The notes beneath the pieces are model-generated. The model was not told the DNA's origin, made no database searches, and saw only the letters and a program-made list of their open reading frames with translations. This document shows, one piece after another, positions 16,464 to 24,177 of a DNA stretch of 32,125 nucleotides (the first letter of the stretch is position 1; each line of letters opens with the position of its first letter). Position numbers and translations under genes: made by a program. This DNA is from Candidatus Methanogaster sp. (GTDB lineage Archaea; Halobacteriota; Methanosarcinia; Methanosarcinales; Methanogasteraceae): assembly GCA_013572355.1 (NCBI GenBank), contig QBUV01000096.1, positions 1 to 32,125 on the forward strand, given 5' to 3'.

Positions 16464-17275
16464 TATTCACCACCGCCGTGTGCGAGGATGGACAATGGTG
16501 TCGCGATGATGTGGATGTACTTCGTAAACGGTATCATAGCAACGCAGAAGAGAAGCGAGATCACCACGTGGAATAGCGCTGCCGGAGGTGATGCCGCATT
16601 GCTGATTCCAAGACTCCAGAGATTGGTGAGCGTGGTGGCATGTTCGGTGCCGGCGTACCTGATGCCCTCTGAGATGAATCCCGTTATCACGATTACGAAC
16701 AGTCCGTAGATCAGGAATGTGTCGTAGAACGTGTTACCATCTCGAACCTCTTTTATGAAGAGCCGTCTTGCGATTGCAATCAGCACACCAACGAGCAATA
16801 CATATCCGAATACCGAGTTCAACGTCACGATCAACGGAAAGTTCTCGACGAGTGGATGCACCTCGGCATGATATATGCCTGCCTTGCTCAAGAGTTCCAC
16901 CACGAAGATTCCCATCGAGAAGAGGAACAGCATAATCCAGCCCCAGAAGATCGTCATATGCATGACCCATCTGAGTACGCTGCGCTTCAGGATGCGCCGC
17001 TGTAGCAGGATGTCCATCACGAGAGTCGTGAGCACGCTCTGCTCATGGTCTTTGCTGAAGGTCTGGGACAAAAACAGCTTCAGGAACGCTACGATACTGC
17101 CCCCCTGACCGTCTTTGCCATATCCTGCCGATCCGTATCCCCATTTCTTAAGCTGAAACAGGATACCGGCAGCAGCGGCAATAACTGCCAGAAAACCAAT
17201 AACAAGCGCAACTTCAAAGGTTAGGGTATTGTCAATAGACAAACCACTGTAATACTCTGCCATATGTTCTGCCAT
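16463..17275 (-). CDS. HdrE/DsrM-like membrane cytochrome b subunit (NarI-type)
   Basis: The 270-residue protein has about five membrane helices (near 20-40, 105-130, 145-170, 185-205, 232-262). Haem b ligand candidates are H106 (LRWVMHMTIFWGW) and H236 (ALFHVVISLLF), with H140 and H255 also available; TKYIHIIATPLSIL is the typical closing motif of NarI/DsrM/HdrE proteins. It would pass electrons between the membrane carrier and the HdrD-like subunit next to it (1-nt overlap). A good ribosome binding site (AAAGGAGG) lies 7 nt before the ATG at 17275. A 165-nt gap separates it from the DsrE-like gene upstream. Confidence 0.92.
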   Translation of the reverse strand: MAEHMAEYYSGLSIDNTLTFEVALVIGFLAVIAAAAGILFQLKKWGYGSAGYGKDGQGGSIVAFLKLFLSQTFSKDHEQSVLTTLVMDILLQRRILKRSVLRWVMHMTIFWGWIMLFLFSMGIFVVELLSKAGIYHAEVHPLVENFPLIVTLNSVFGYVLLVGVLIAIARRLFIKEVRDGNTFYDTFLIYGLFVIVITGFISEGIRYAGTEHATTLTNLWSLGISNAASPPAALFHVVISLLFCVAMIPFTKYIHIIATPLSILAHGGGE

Positions 17276-17440
17276 ATTTAGCCTCCTTTATCGTATCATA
17301 ACCAAAGGTTAATAGACCTTTATGACCTTTTCATTGGAGCTATCTTATTTAAAAGTTATCGATGCCAGCCCCACTATGCAACCCGCACGACGCAAGAGCT
17401 GCTGGAGGGTACGGGTTGTTCGAGCATCTTTACCGCGCCT

Positions 17441-17761
17441 TCAGAATGTAACGGTTTTATCACACTCTTTAACGATTTCATACAGGTCTCGCATCGTTGA
17501 TAACGGGCACATCTCCGAGCCATCCGATTGGCGGATTTTAAGACAGCTACCACAGGCAAATATCTCGCCACCCGCATCTACAAACGTTCTCATCTCTTCT
17601 GTCACCACAAACTTACTCGTGTCCAGGGACTCGCACTCCACACCTTTGCCAAGCAGGAATACCTTTACAGAGTCGCCCTCTGCCAGTGCGAAATTTCCGA
17701 GTCGAAAAGCGTTCCAGACAGTCTCCGAATCATCCGAATAGATTATGATCCCTATTTTCAT
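17441..17761 (-). CDS. DsrE/DsrF-like sulfur-carrier-type protein
   Basis: This 106-residue protein has the DsrE fold signature: KIGIIIYSDDSETVWNAFRLGNFAL, a VKVFLLGKGVE strand, then the Cys-bearing loop FACGSCLKIRQ (C70, C73) and STMRDLYEIVKECD at the end. Other Cys are C43, C85 and C100. DsrE-type proteins carry persulfide sulfur between enzymes; the CGSC loop is where the active Cys normally lies. It sits between the tRNA thiolation gene and the HdrDE-like pair on the same strand, so it may feed sulfur to one of them. The TATA-like element at 17791-17800 gives it its own promoter; GGTGAAACC precedes the ATG. Confidence 0.85.
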   Translation of the reverse strand: MKIGIIIYSDDSETVWNAFRLGNFALAEGDSVKVFLLGKGVECESLDTSKFVVTEEMRTFVDAGGEIFACGSCLKIRQSDGSEMCPLSTMRDLYEIVKECDKTVTF

Positions 17762-17790
17762 GGTTTCACCATATTAACGATCCGTTCACA

Positions 17791-17800
17791 GTTATAAAAA
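17791..17800 (-). promoter_or_regulatory. TATA-like element for the DsrE-like gene
   Basis: TTTTTATAAC on the minus strand lies about 30-39 nt before the ATG at 17761, giving a short leader with the GGTGA ribosome binding site. Confidence 0.45.
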
Positions 17801-17826
17801 CCTTTTCTGACACCCAAGCGGTGATA

Positions 17827-18747
17827 TCAGCCATTCCTACCAAGCATCTTGCACGCCTGACAGAGCCCGTCCGTGCATGGCTCGCCGCAGACCCGGCACG
17901 GCACAAGCGATGCAGCAGGATACGCATCACCAAGCGCACCGATCATCCTGTCAAACCCGCGCACGATCCCGTGCTTGGTGCCAGGGTGCAGGTCCTCAAA
18001 CTCGCGCAAGAATACCCGCACACCAAGCCGGTATGCTTCGTCCATGTACGGGCACTCCTTCGGGCAGACGGAAAGCCCGACCGCGCCCGCGTACGCCACA
18101 ACTTCGCTTTCGGGAACGTTCCGTAAGGGCTTGATGCGCGGCACGAGACCTGGCTGCACCCTCCCGCCCACATGCGACAACCTCACAAGTCGCCTGATAT
18201 CGCCGCGCAGGTGATTGATGAGGATCGTCTGCGCCTCGTCATCGAGGTTGTGCCCGATCGCGAGATGGCTGGCTCCGAGTTGCTTCGCGGTTCTGTTGAG
18301 CAGGTTCTTCCGGAGCGCACCGCAGACCGAGCATGGCGGGCGGTCGCTCTCTTTCATGAGATCGTCGAGCGTTCTTCCGAATGCGTCCTTAAACGAGACG
18401 ATGGTGTGCGGAATTTCGAGGTCGGATGCGAGGTTGCTTGCGTTTTCGATCGTCTTTTCGCGGTAGCCGCTGATGCCTTCGTCAACCGTGATTGCGATGA
18501 TTCTGATCTTCCGGCTTGGCGCGAAGATCTTGTGCAGGAGGTGCAGGAGCGCGGAGCTGTCCTTGCCGCCGCTTAGTGCGACAGCGATCGTGCCCGGCCG
18601 GAGGTTGTACTTGCGGATGTCCCGCTTGACTTTGCGCGTGACGTCATCGATCAGGTGCTCTTTGCAGAGGTACATGCCTGAGTACGGCTGGAATACGACC
18701 GCGGGGTTGTTGCATTTGGTGCATGGGTGCTTGGCGATGATTTGCAT
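17827..18747 (-). CDS. tRNA 2-thiouridine synthetase, NcsA/TtuA type
   Basis: The 306-residue protein has an N-terminal zinc finger (C9, C12, C27, H30: CTKC ... YLCKEH), the PP-loop ATP site VALSGGKDSS (about 57-66), CSVCGALRKNLLN with its catalytic-type Cys, a second Cys in VCPKECPY, and a C-terminal zinc finger (CRVCGEPCTDGLCQAC). This order is that of TtuA (thiolates U54) and NcsA/Ctu1 (thiolates U34). The enzyme activates the uridine by adenylation and takes sulfur through a [4Fe-4S] cluster bound by the Cys set. Sequence alone does not tell which tRNA position is the target. It is divergent from ribK, and a T-rich TATA-like stretch at about 18770-18782 precedes the ATG. Confidence 0.92.
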   Translation of the reverse strand: MQIIAKHPCTKCNNPAVVFQPYSGMYLCKEHLIDDVTRKVKRDIRKYNLRPGTIAVALSGGKDSSALLHLLHKIFAPSRKIRIIAITVDEGISGYREKTIENASNLASDLEIPHTIVSFKDAFGRTLDDLMKESDRPPCSVCGALRKNLLNRTAKQLGASHLAIGHNLDDEAQTILINHLRGDIRRLVRLSHVGGRVQPGLVPRIKPLRNVPESEVVAYAGAVGLSVCPKECPYMDEAYRLGVRVFLREFEDLHPGTKHGIVRGFDRMIGALGDAYPAASLVPCRVCGEPCTDGLCQACKMLGRNG

Positions 18748-18834
18748 ATTCTATTCATCATCATTCTGCAGCATAAAATAAAATGGCACCACATGCTGCA
18801 CCGATCACGCGGCTGTCCGAAACGCAACCACAAC

Positions 18835-18842
18835 CTTTAAAG
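18835..18842 (+). promoter_or_regulatory. TATA-like element for ribK-ribB
   Basis: CTTTAAAG places initiation near 18865, downstream of the ATG at 18858 and upstream of the ATG at 18894. This supports the latter as the riboflavin kinase start, with a leader of about 30 nt. Confidence 0.4.
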
Positions 18843-18893
18843 TCCCCCGTCCAATATATGATAACCATCTCAAAATTGGATGATAAAGATACC

Positions 18894-19547
18894 ATGCCCA
18901 TCGAACCACTCAAACGGCTGGCGCTGTTAGGCGCTCTCGAATCGAACATCGCCATATCGTCTGCCGAATTTGCACAACATCTCGATACAAGCCCGCAGAC
19001 CGCATCTCGCAAGCTGCAACTTCTGGAACAGGAGAACATGATCGCAAGAAGGCTGATTCCGAACGGTCAGGAGATTATGATCACTGAAACAGGCATGATC
19101 GCTCTTCAGAAGGAGTATCAGGATTACCAGCAGATATTCGGAGGCGTTGATGAGATCAGGCTGGCTGGAGTGGTGTGCACCGGACTTGGCGAGGGAAGAT
19201 ACTACACCATGCTCGGTGGGTATCTCCAGCAGTTTGAGCAGAAACTTGGATTTACACCATATCCCGGAACATTGAATATCGAACTGAATCCCCACAGCGT
19301 AAATACGAGAAAACAGCTGGATGCTATGAACGACATTCGCATAGAAGGATTTGAGGATGGGGTTCGGACGTTTGGGTCTGCGAAATGTTTTAACGTGAAA
19401 ATCGATGGCACTTATGGCGCAATCGTCATCCCGAACCGAAAGAACTATCCCGATAACATAATCGAGGTTATGGCGCCTGTAAATCTCAGGGAGCATCTGC
19501 GGGTCGATGATGAGAGTAAGGTGGAGGTAGTACTATGCAGAACCTAA
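18894..19547 (+). CDS. ribK: CTP-dependent riboflavin kinase with N-terminal helix-turn-helix
   Basis: The 217-residue protein joins a winged helix-turn-helix (about 5-75; ISSAEFAQHLDTSPQTASRKLQLLEQENMI) to the archaeal RibK catalytic domain (about 85-217; GVVCTGLGEGRYYTMLGGY, GFTPYPGTLNIELN, FGSAKCFNVKIDGTYGAIVIPNRKNYPDNIIEVMAPVNLRE). It makes FMN from riboflavin using CTP. The fusion is common in euryarchaea and may let the protein regulate transcription by riboflavin or FMN status. Three in-frame ATGs exist (18783, 18858, 18894); I chose 18894 from the homologous domain edge and the promoter position. It overlaps ribB by 13 nt. Confidence 0.93.
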   Translation: MPIEPLKRLALLGALESNIAISSAEFAQHLDTSPQTASRKLQLLEQENMIARRLIPNGQEIMITETGMIALQKEYQDYQQIFGGVDEIRLAGVVCTGLGEGRYYTMLGGYLQQFEQKLGFTPYPGTLNIELNPHSVNTRKQLDAMNDIRIEGFEDGVRTFGSAKCFNVKIDGTYGAIVIPNRKNYPDNIIEVMAPVNLREHLRVDDESKVEVVLCRT

Positions 19548-20206
19548 AAGACGCAATCGATGCGATTAGAAACGACAGAATGATACTGTTATATGACGCC
19601 GCGGATCGCGAAGGCGAGACTGACTTTATGATACCGGCAAGATCGATCAGCCCGCAGGACATTTCCGAGATGCGCATCTACGGCGGTGGGCTTTTGTGCG
19701 CTGTGATACCGGATGCGGCTGCCGAGCGTCTCGGGCTTCCGTTCATGGCCGATATTCTCAGGCGTCTGCCAGATCTGGCACATCTCGCCGAAGGAGACCT
19801 GCATTACGACACCCGTTCCTCGTTTTCACTCTGGGTAAATCACAGGGACACGTTCACAGGCATCCCTGACCGGGATCGCGCGCTCACCATCCGCAAACTG
19901 GACGAGATCGTTAAGTCCACGCTTGCCGGAGATGCGGTCGATTTTTCAAGCGAGTTTCGATCCCCGGGTCACGTTGCAGTTCTGCGCGGTGCAAAAGACC
20001 TATTAAAAGAGCGTAAAGGGCAGACCGAACTCTCGATAGCGCTTGCAGAACTTGCAGGCATCAACCCGGTGCTCTGCATCTGCGAGATGCTCGATTCGGA
20101 GACCGGGTATGCACTGACAAAAGAGGATGCGAAAAAATACGCATTAAAAAATGATCTGGTCTTTGTGGAAGGGGAAGAGATCGTATCCGGATATGAAAAA
20201 GGTTGA
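19535..20206 (+). CDS. ribB: 3,4-dihydroxy-2-butanone-4-phosphate synthase
   Basis: The 223-residue protein has the RibB marks: LLYDAADREGETDF (metal and substrate loop), YGGGLLCAV, VNHRDTFTGIPDRDRALTIRKL, FRSPGHVAVLRGA and GQTELSIALAELAG. It converts ribulose 5-phosphate to the four-carbon riboflavin precursor plus formate. The length fits stand-alone archaeal RibB without a GTP cyclohydrolase domain. AAGGTGGAGG in the end of ribK is its ribosome binding site, and the 13-nt overlap makes a riboflavin/FMN operon. It converges on the winged-helix gene with a 5-nt gap. Confidence 0.95.
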   Translation: MQNLKDAIDAIRNDRMILLYDAADREGETDFMIPARSISPQDISEMRIYGGGLLCAVIPDAAAERLGLPFMADILRRLPDLAHLAEGDLHYDTRSSFSLWVNHRDTFTGIPDRDRALTIRKLDEIVKSTLAGDAVDFSSEFRSPGHVAVLRGAKDLLKERKGQTELSIALAELAGINPVLCICEMLDSETGYALTKEDAKKYALKNDLVFVEGEEIVSGYEKG

Positions 20207-20211
20207 GCGCA

Positions 20212-20586
20212 TCAAGCACTCAACGCTTTCAACCGTTCGATGTTCTTCATCGCTTCCTCTACCTCTAACTTCTTTTTCTCCTCCAATTTCACTATAATTT
20301 CACTGATAGGAACCTTGAGCGAATATACCTTGTAGGGGCGGCCTTTTCCTGGCTTCTTCTCGTCGGTTTCGGCGACCCAGCCGTGTGCGCGCAGTTCTCG
20401 CATCGCAATACTGACTTCGGGCTGCCTTAAGTCCGAGCCAACCTCGAGGTCTTTTGACGTCGCTGTATCAACGCCTTTCAGATACGCAAGAACCTTGGCA
20501 GTATTCCGTTTCAGTCCTTGTTTGATCAATATGTCGACGAATTCCTCATCGTCGTCGTCCAGTACTTTAACTGATAAATCTTTCAT
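20212..20586 (-). CDS. Winged-helix transcriptional regulator (TrmB/ArsR-like)
   Basis: The 124-residue protein has a helix-turn-helix at about 27-75 (LKRNTAKVLAYLKGV, SKDLEVGSDLRQPEVSIAMREL), a wing (EKKPGKGRPYKVYSL) and a C-terminal helix rich in Lys and Glu (about 98-124) that could dimerise. This is a widespread archaeal small regulator type with no sensor domain. GGTGGTGATAA precedes the ATG. It lies downstream of and co-directional with the second MoxR ATPase (71-nt gap), so it may regulate that gene or simply follow it. Its target is unknown. Confidence 0.85.
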   Translation of the reverse strand: MKDLSVKVLDDDDEEFVDILIKQGLKRNTAKVLAYLKGVDTATSKDLEVGSDLRQPEVSIAMRELRAHGWVAETDEKKPGKGRPYKVYSLKVPISEIIVKLEEKKKLEVEEAMKNIERLKALSA

Positions 20587-20657
20587 GAGTTATCACCACC
20601 CCCGAATATGTATTTGTCACATATAAATCTTGCGGTTAAAAACAACATATATACTTG

Positions 20658-21659
20658 TTATTTCTTTGCCCCTTCAAGTTCCCCGCGCAGCGCAATCGAT
20701 GCCGTACTCAGGAACTCGGACTGCTTGTCCTCCTCGAGATTTCCGATTCTGGACCGAACCGCATTCTCGTAATGCTGTATCACGGTGTCGTTATCGATCG
20801 ATCCGATCGAGGACAGTTCCAGCGCAAGCAAGTCCAGCGTCGATAGGTATATTCTTGGTCCGAGTGGGACTCCGAGCTTCCGCATCGCTCTTGTGGTGCT
20901 CACGAGTGGATGAAATAACGATTTGAGGCGGGATGCGAACTTTTTGTAGTAATACTCTGTATGTTGGGCTGCGATCTTAAGTTCGGTCTCCTTGTCAGGA
21001 TAATTAACAACGATCCTTGCGTTGAACCGATCCAGGATGTGCTGCGGAACTTCGGTGATGCCTGAGATGTCGTAGGGGTTCATGGTTGCGATCACGTTCG
21101 CGCGAAGCGGTTTGGTGATCGGGGTCTTCGGGAACGAGACCTGCCACTCCGCCATGATCTCTGTGAATATGATCAGCGTGTACTCGCTGAAACGGTTCAG
21201 TTCATCGGCATACACGATTCCCGGCATATCGCTGCCATGCGCACTAAAGAGCGGTCCTGCAAGGATATCCACCTCGCCTTCCCGGTACTTCCCGATATCA
21301 AGGTCGCCAATGAGATCGCTTGGAAGCGCATCCTGACTGCCGGTCACCCGCACGTACGGGATGTCCCCAACCTCTTTTTTCAGGGAAGAGACCATCTGGT
21401 TAACGGCAAGCGTTTTCGCGGTACCCGGAGGTCCTTCGATCAAGAGATGGAAGCGAAGCCCGAGTCGAATTGCTTCTGCGAAGAGGCGGAGGTAGCGCTT
21501 CATCTCCTCCTGCCCAAATACTACGAGTTCGACCATGTATGGCAGTACGGGGTGCGGCATCAAAAGGATTTGCATATCCGGTCGGATGCATAGGGCACCG
21601 GATGTGACGCGAGAATCATAAAAATCAGGGAACCCACCAAATCCCTTAAGACGCCTCAC
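20658..21659 (-). CDS. MoxR-family AAA+ ATPase (second copy, no VWA neighbour)
   Basis: The protein has Walker A EGPPGTAKT (75-83), Walker B IVYADELNR (148-156), sensor 1 IATMNP and an Arg-rich sensor HILDRFNARIV, as in classical MoxR. It is closer to the MoxR core type than the copy at 10097-10972, which has GPPGNGKT and IDEFTRA. The longest frame begins with GTG at 21659 (333 residues). No ribosome binding site is clear; ATGs at 21575, 21560 and 21536 are possible, and the last (VELVVFGQEEMKRYLRLF) gives the usual MoxR N-terminus. No VWA gene is adjacent, so its partner must be elsewhere. Confidence 0.9.
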   Translation of the reverse strand: MRRLKGFGGFPDFYDSRVTSGALCIRPDMQILLMPHPVLPYMVELVVFGQEEMKRYLRLFAEAIRLGLRFHLLIEGPPGTAKTLAVNQMVSSLKKEVGDIPYVRVTGSQDALPSDLIGDLDIGKYREGEVDILAGPLFSAHGSDMPGIVYADELNRFSEYTLIIFTEIMAEWQVSFPKTPITKPLRANVIATMNPYDISGITEVPQHILDRFNARIVVNYPDKETELKIAAQHTEYYYKKFASRLKSLFHPLVSTTRAMRKLGVPLGPRIYLSTLDLLALELSSIGSIDNDTVIQHYENAVRSRIGNLEEDKQSEFLSTASIALRGELEGAKK

Positions 21660-21706
21660 GTCTACACTTTTTTATGATAATAATATTTTCACATGGAGGA
21701 CTATAA

Positions 21707-23047
21707 TTGGACGATATTGGAATTATCGCAGTTGGCGGATATAATGAGATGGGCAGGAATATGACAGCGGTGCATGTCGGTGGCGACATCATCATCTTTG
21801 ATATGGGGCTCCGTCTCGATCAGGTGCAGATTCATGAGGATGTGGAGATCGAACGGATGCATTCGCTCGATCTGATCAAGATAGGCGCGATACCGGACGA
21901 TACCGTGCTGAAGGGGGTGAACGGCACGGTTCGCGCAATCGTCTGTACACACGGGCACCTCGATCACATAGGGGCAATCTCGAAACTGGCACACAGGTAC
22001 CGTGCCCCTATAATCGCAACCCCTTACACGATCGGCCTCATCGAACAGTTGATCAAGTCGGAACGAAAGTTCCCGGCAGAGAACGAACTAGTCAAGATGA
22101 ACGCTGGCGAGACAAAGGAGGTCTCAAAAAACCTCTCGATAGAATTCATAAGGGTCCAGCACAGCACTCTTGACTGCGTCTTCATTGCGGTGCACACCCC
22201 GCGGGGCATTCTTCTGTATGCGAATGACTTCAAGATGGACCGGACGCCGACGCTCGGAGAGCCACCAGACATAAAGCGGCTCAAGCAGATCGGCAAGGAA
22301 GGCGTCTTTTTGATGATCACAGAGAGCACCAATGCCGCAATCGCTGGAAAGACGCCGTCAGAACGGATCGCAAAGGCTATGCTCAACGATGTGCTCACCG
22401 GTACCGAGGAGACTGAGTCAGGGGTCCTCGTGACCACGTTCTCGTCTCACATCGCAAGGATCGCGGCCACCCTGGAAATCGCAAAGAAGATGGATCGTAT
22501 TCCCGTACTTATGGGACGCTCGATGGATAAATATGTGAAATTGGCAGCGAAGATGGGGTATGTCCAGCTTCCGGAAAATCTGAAGATATATGGCGTGCGG
22601 AAGAACATAGATAAAGCGTTTGCAAGAATCGCATCCGAAGGAAAGGAGAAGTATCTTCCGATCGTGACAGGACATCAGGGAGAGCCTGGCGCCGTGCTTG
22701 AGCGGATATCGATGGATAATACGCCCTACCGGATTGAGAGCGGGGACAAGGTAATATTTTCTGCAAATGTGATTCCAACTCCAAGCACGCGTGCAAACAG
22801 GCACGCTCTCGAGACGAAACTTAAGATGCGCGGAGCACGCATCTACGATGGAGTTCATGTCTCAGGACATGCATCGAAGGAGGATCACTGGGAGTTGCTG
22901 CGCATGGTAAATCCGGAACATGTGATCCCTGCACACGGGAACCTCGTAATGCACAGTTCCTACATCGAGATGGCTGAGAGTACCGGATACGTGCTCGGCG
23001 ATACCCTCCATCTGCTCAGAAACGGGGAGGAATTGGTTCTTGGATGA
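21707..23047 (+). CDS. Archaeal RNase J-type beta-CASP ribonuclease
   Basis: The 446-residue protein has the metallo-beta-lactamase motif THGHLDHIG (about 83-91), GYNEMGRNMTAV near the start, LLYANDFKMD (motif 3 region), the beta-CASP insert (VLVTTFSSHIARI ... IPVLMGRSM), VTGHQGEPGA and the C-terminal HVSGHASKEDHWELL / VIPAHGN. These mark RNase J (5'-3' exonuclease) rather than CPSF/FttA. The start is TTG with GGAGG 8-12 nt upstream; there is no suitable ATG. RNase J next to a prenyl synthase is a recurrent archaeal isoprenoid-operon arrangement. The end overlaps the next gene by 8 nt. Confidence 0.93.
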   Translation: MDDIGIIAVGGYNEMGRNMTAVHVGGDIIIFDMGLRLDQVQIHEDVEIERMHSLDLIKIGAIPDDTVLKGVNGTVRAIVCTHGHLDHIGAISKLAHRYRAPIIATPYTIGLIEQLIKSERKFPAENELVKMNAGETKEVSKNLSIEFIRVQHSTLDCVFIAVHTPRGILLYANDFKMDRTPTLGEPPDIKRLKQIGKEGVFLMITESTNAAIAGKTPSERIAKAMLNDVLTGTEETESGVLVTTFSSHIARIAATLEIAKKMDRIPVLMGRSMDKYVKLAAKMGYVQLPENLKIYGVRKNIDKAFARIASEGKEKYLPIVTGHQGEPGAVLERISMDNTPYRIESGDKVIFSANVIPTPSTRANRHALETKLKMRGARIYDGVHVSGHASKEDHWELLRMVNPEHVIPAHGNLVMHSSYIEMAESTGYVLGDTLHLLRNGEELVLG

Positions 23048-24128
23048 TAGTATGGGTGAATTTGAGAAAGAGCTTGCAAAGCGCGGCGATCTCGTCTACG
23101 AGTACCTCACATCCGCCCGGTACCAGGAGCGTTTCGTCCCTGAAGTGATCCACGACTCGGTGTACCTGTATCTGGGCGGGAGGCGCGGGAAGTCGCTGCG
23201 ACCTGCCGTACTGCTCTTCTCGTGCGGCGCCGCCGGTGGCGATGAAGAGATCGCACTTCCTGCAGCGGCTGCAATCGAAGTATTCCACACATGGACACTC
23301 GTGCACGATGACGTCATCGACCGGGATTGCATGCGGCGCGGCGGATACACGGTGCACGAGGAGTTTCGCAGGAGAGGGGCAGATCTCGGCTATGGTAACG
23401 ACGATGCTATGCGCTACGGCACATCGATTGCAATACTTGCAGGGGATGTCCAGCAGGGCTGGTCGGTCTCACTCTTATCCGAACTTGCAGAGCGCGGCGT
23501 CGACCCATCTGTTGTGCTGCACCTGATTCGGATGATGGAGACCGATGTCGTGCTGACGCTGCTCTCCGGACAGATATTTGATGTCCAGTACTCGAAAGCT
23601 CCGATCGAGTCGTTAAGCGAGGATAAGATCCTTGGGATGCTGTGGAGAAAAACAGGCGCATTGTATGAGTTTGCAGGAGCTGCCGGCGCAATGATCGGAC
23701 TATCCACAACAGACACGCGAAACGAACTGGTCCGGTCGATATCACAGTTCACAGGCAGGTGCGGCACCGCATTCCAGTTGCAGGACGACATCCTCGGCGT
23801 TGTTGGGGATACGAAGAAGCTCGGGAAGACTGTTGGTTCTGACATCAGGGAAGGGAAGCGGACGCTCATCGTGTACCATGCCTTTACGAATGCAAATGAG
23901 GCGCAGAAGAGGCGCATGTCCATGATACTCGGCAATGAGAATGCATCTGCCGAAGAGGCTGCCGAGGTTGTGGATATTCTATCCGAACTCGGGAGCATCG
24001 AGTACACAAGGGCGCTTGCTGACAGTTACGTTAAGGAAGCTAAAGAACAGTTAGAAGCGGTACCCGGATCTGAGTACAAGGACCTCCTGCTGGCGTGGGC
24101 AGAATATATGGTCAAGCGTGAGTCCTAA
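23040..24128 (+). CDS. idsA: Geranylgeranyl/farnesyl-diphosphate synthase type prenyltransferase
   Basis: The 362-residue protein carries GGRRGKSLRPAVLLFSC, the first Asp-rich motif HDDVIDRD (about 92-99), GTSIAILAGD and the second motif FQLQDDILGVVGD (about 246-258). It condenses isopentenyl diphosphate onto allylic diphosphates to make the C15-C20 chains of archaeal lipids. The residues before the first DDxxD (about -4/-5: HTWTLV) set product length but I cannot call it from this. The TTG start at 23040 is 8 nt after GGGGAGGAA at the end of the RNase J gene; ATG at 23052 is an alternative. Confidence 0.93.
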   Translation: MDDSMGEFEKELAKRGDLVYEYLTSARYQERFVPEVIHDSVYLYLGGRRGKSLRPAVLLFSCGAAGGDEEIALPAAAAIEVFHTWTLVHDDVIDRDCMRRGGYTVHEEFRRRGADLGYGNDDAMRYGTSIAILAGDVQQGWSVSLLSELAERGVDPSVVLHLIRMMETDVVLTLLSGQIFDVQYSKAPIESLSEDKILGMLWRKTGALYEFAGAAGAMIGLSTTDTRNELVRSISQFTGRCGTAFQLQDDILGVVGDTKKLGKTVGSDIREGKRTLIVYHAFTNANEAQKRRMSMILGNENASAEEAAEVVDILSELGSIEYTRALADSYVKEAKEQLEAVPGSEYKDLLLAWAEYMVKRES

Positions 24129-24177
24129 ACTACAACTACACATCAGAAACATCACAGATCCAAAGGATGGAAATGAC

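Noticed and set aside
16463-17275. True CoM-CoB heterodisulfide reductase HdrE
   Set aside because: The helix and His pattern fits NarI/DsrM/Hme subunits equally well, so I kept a general HdrE/DsrM-like call.
20201-20233. Imperfect inverted repeat (GGTTGAGCG ... CGCTTTCAACC) between the ends of ribB and the winged-helix gene
   Set aside because: It lies inside both coding ends, has a 2-nt mismatch bulge and no U tract on either side, so a terminator call is weak.
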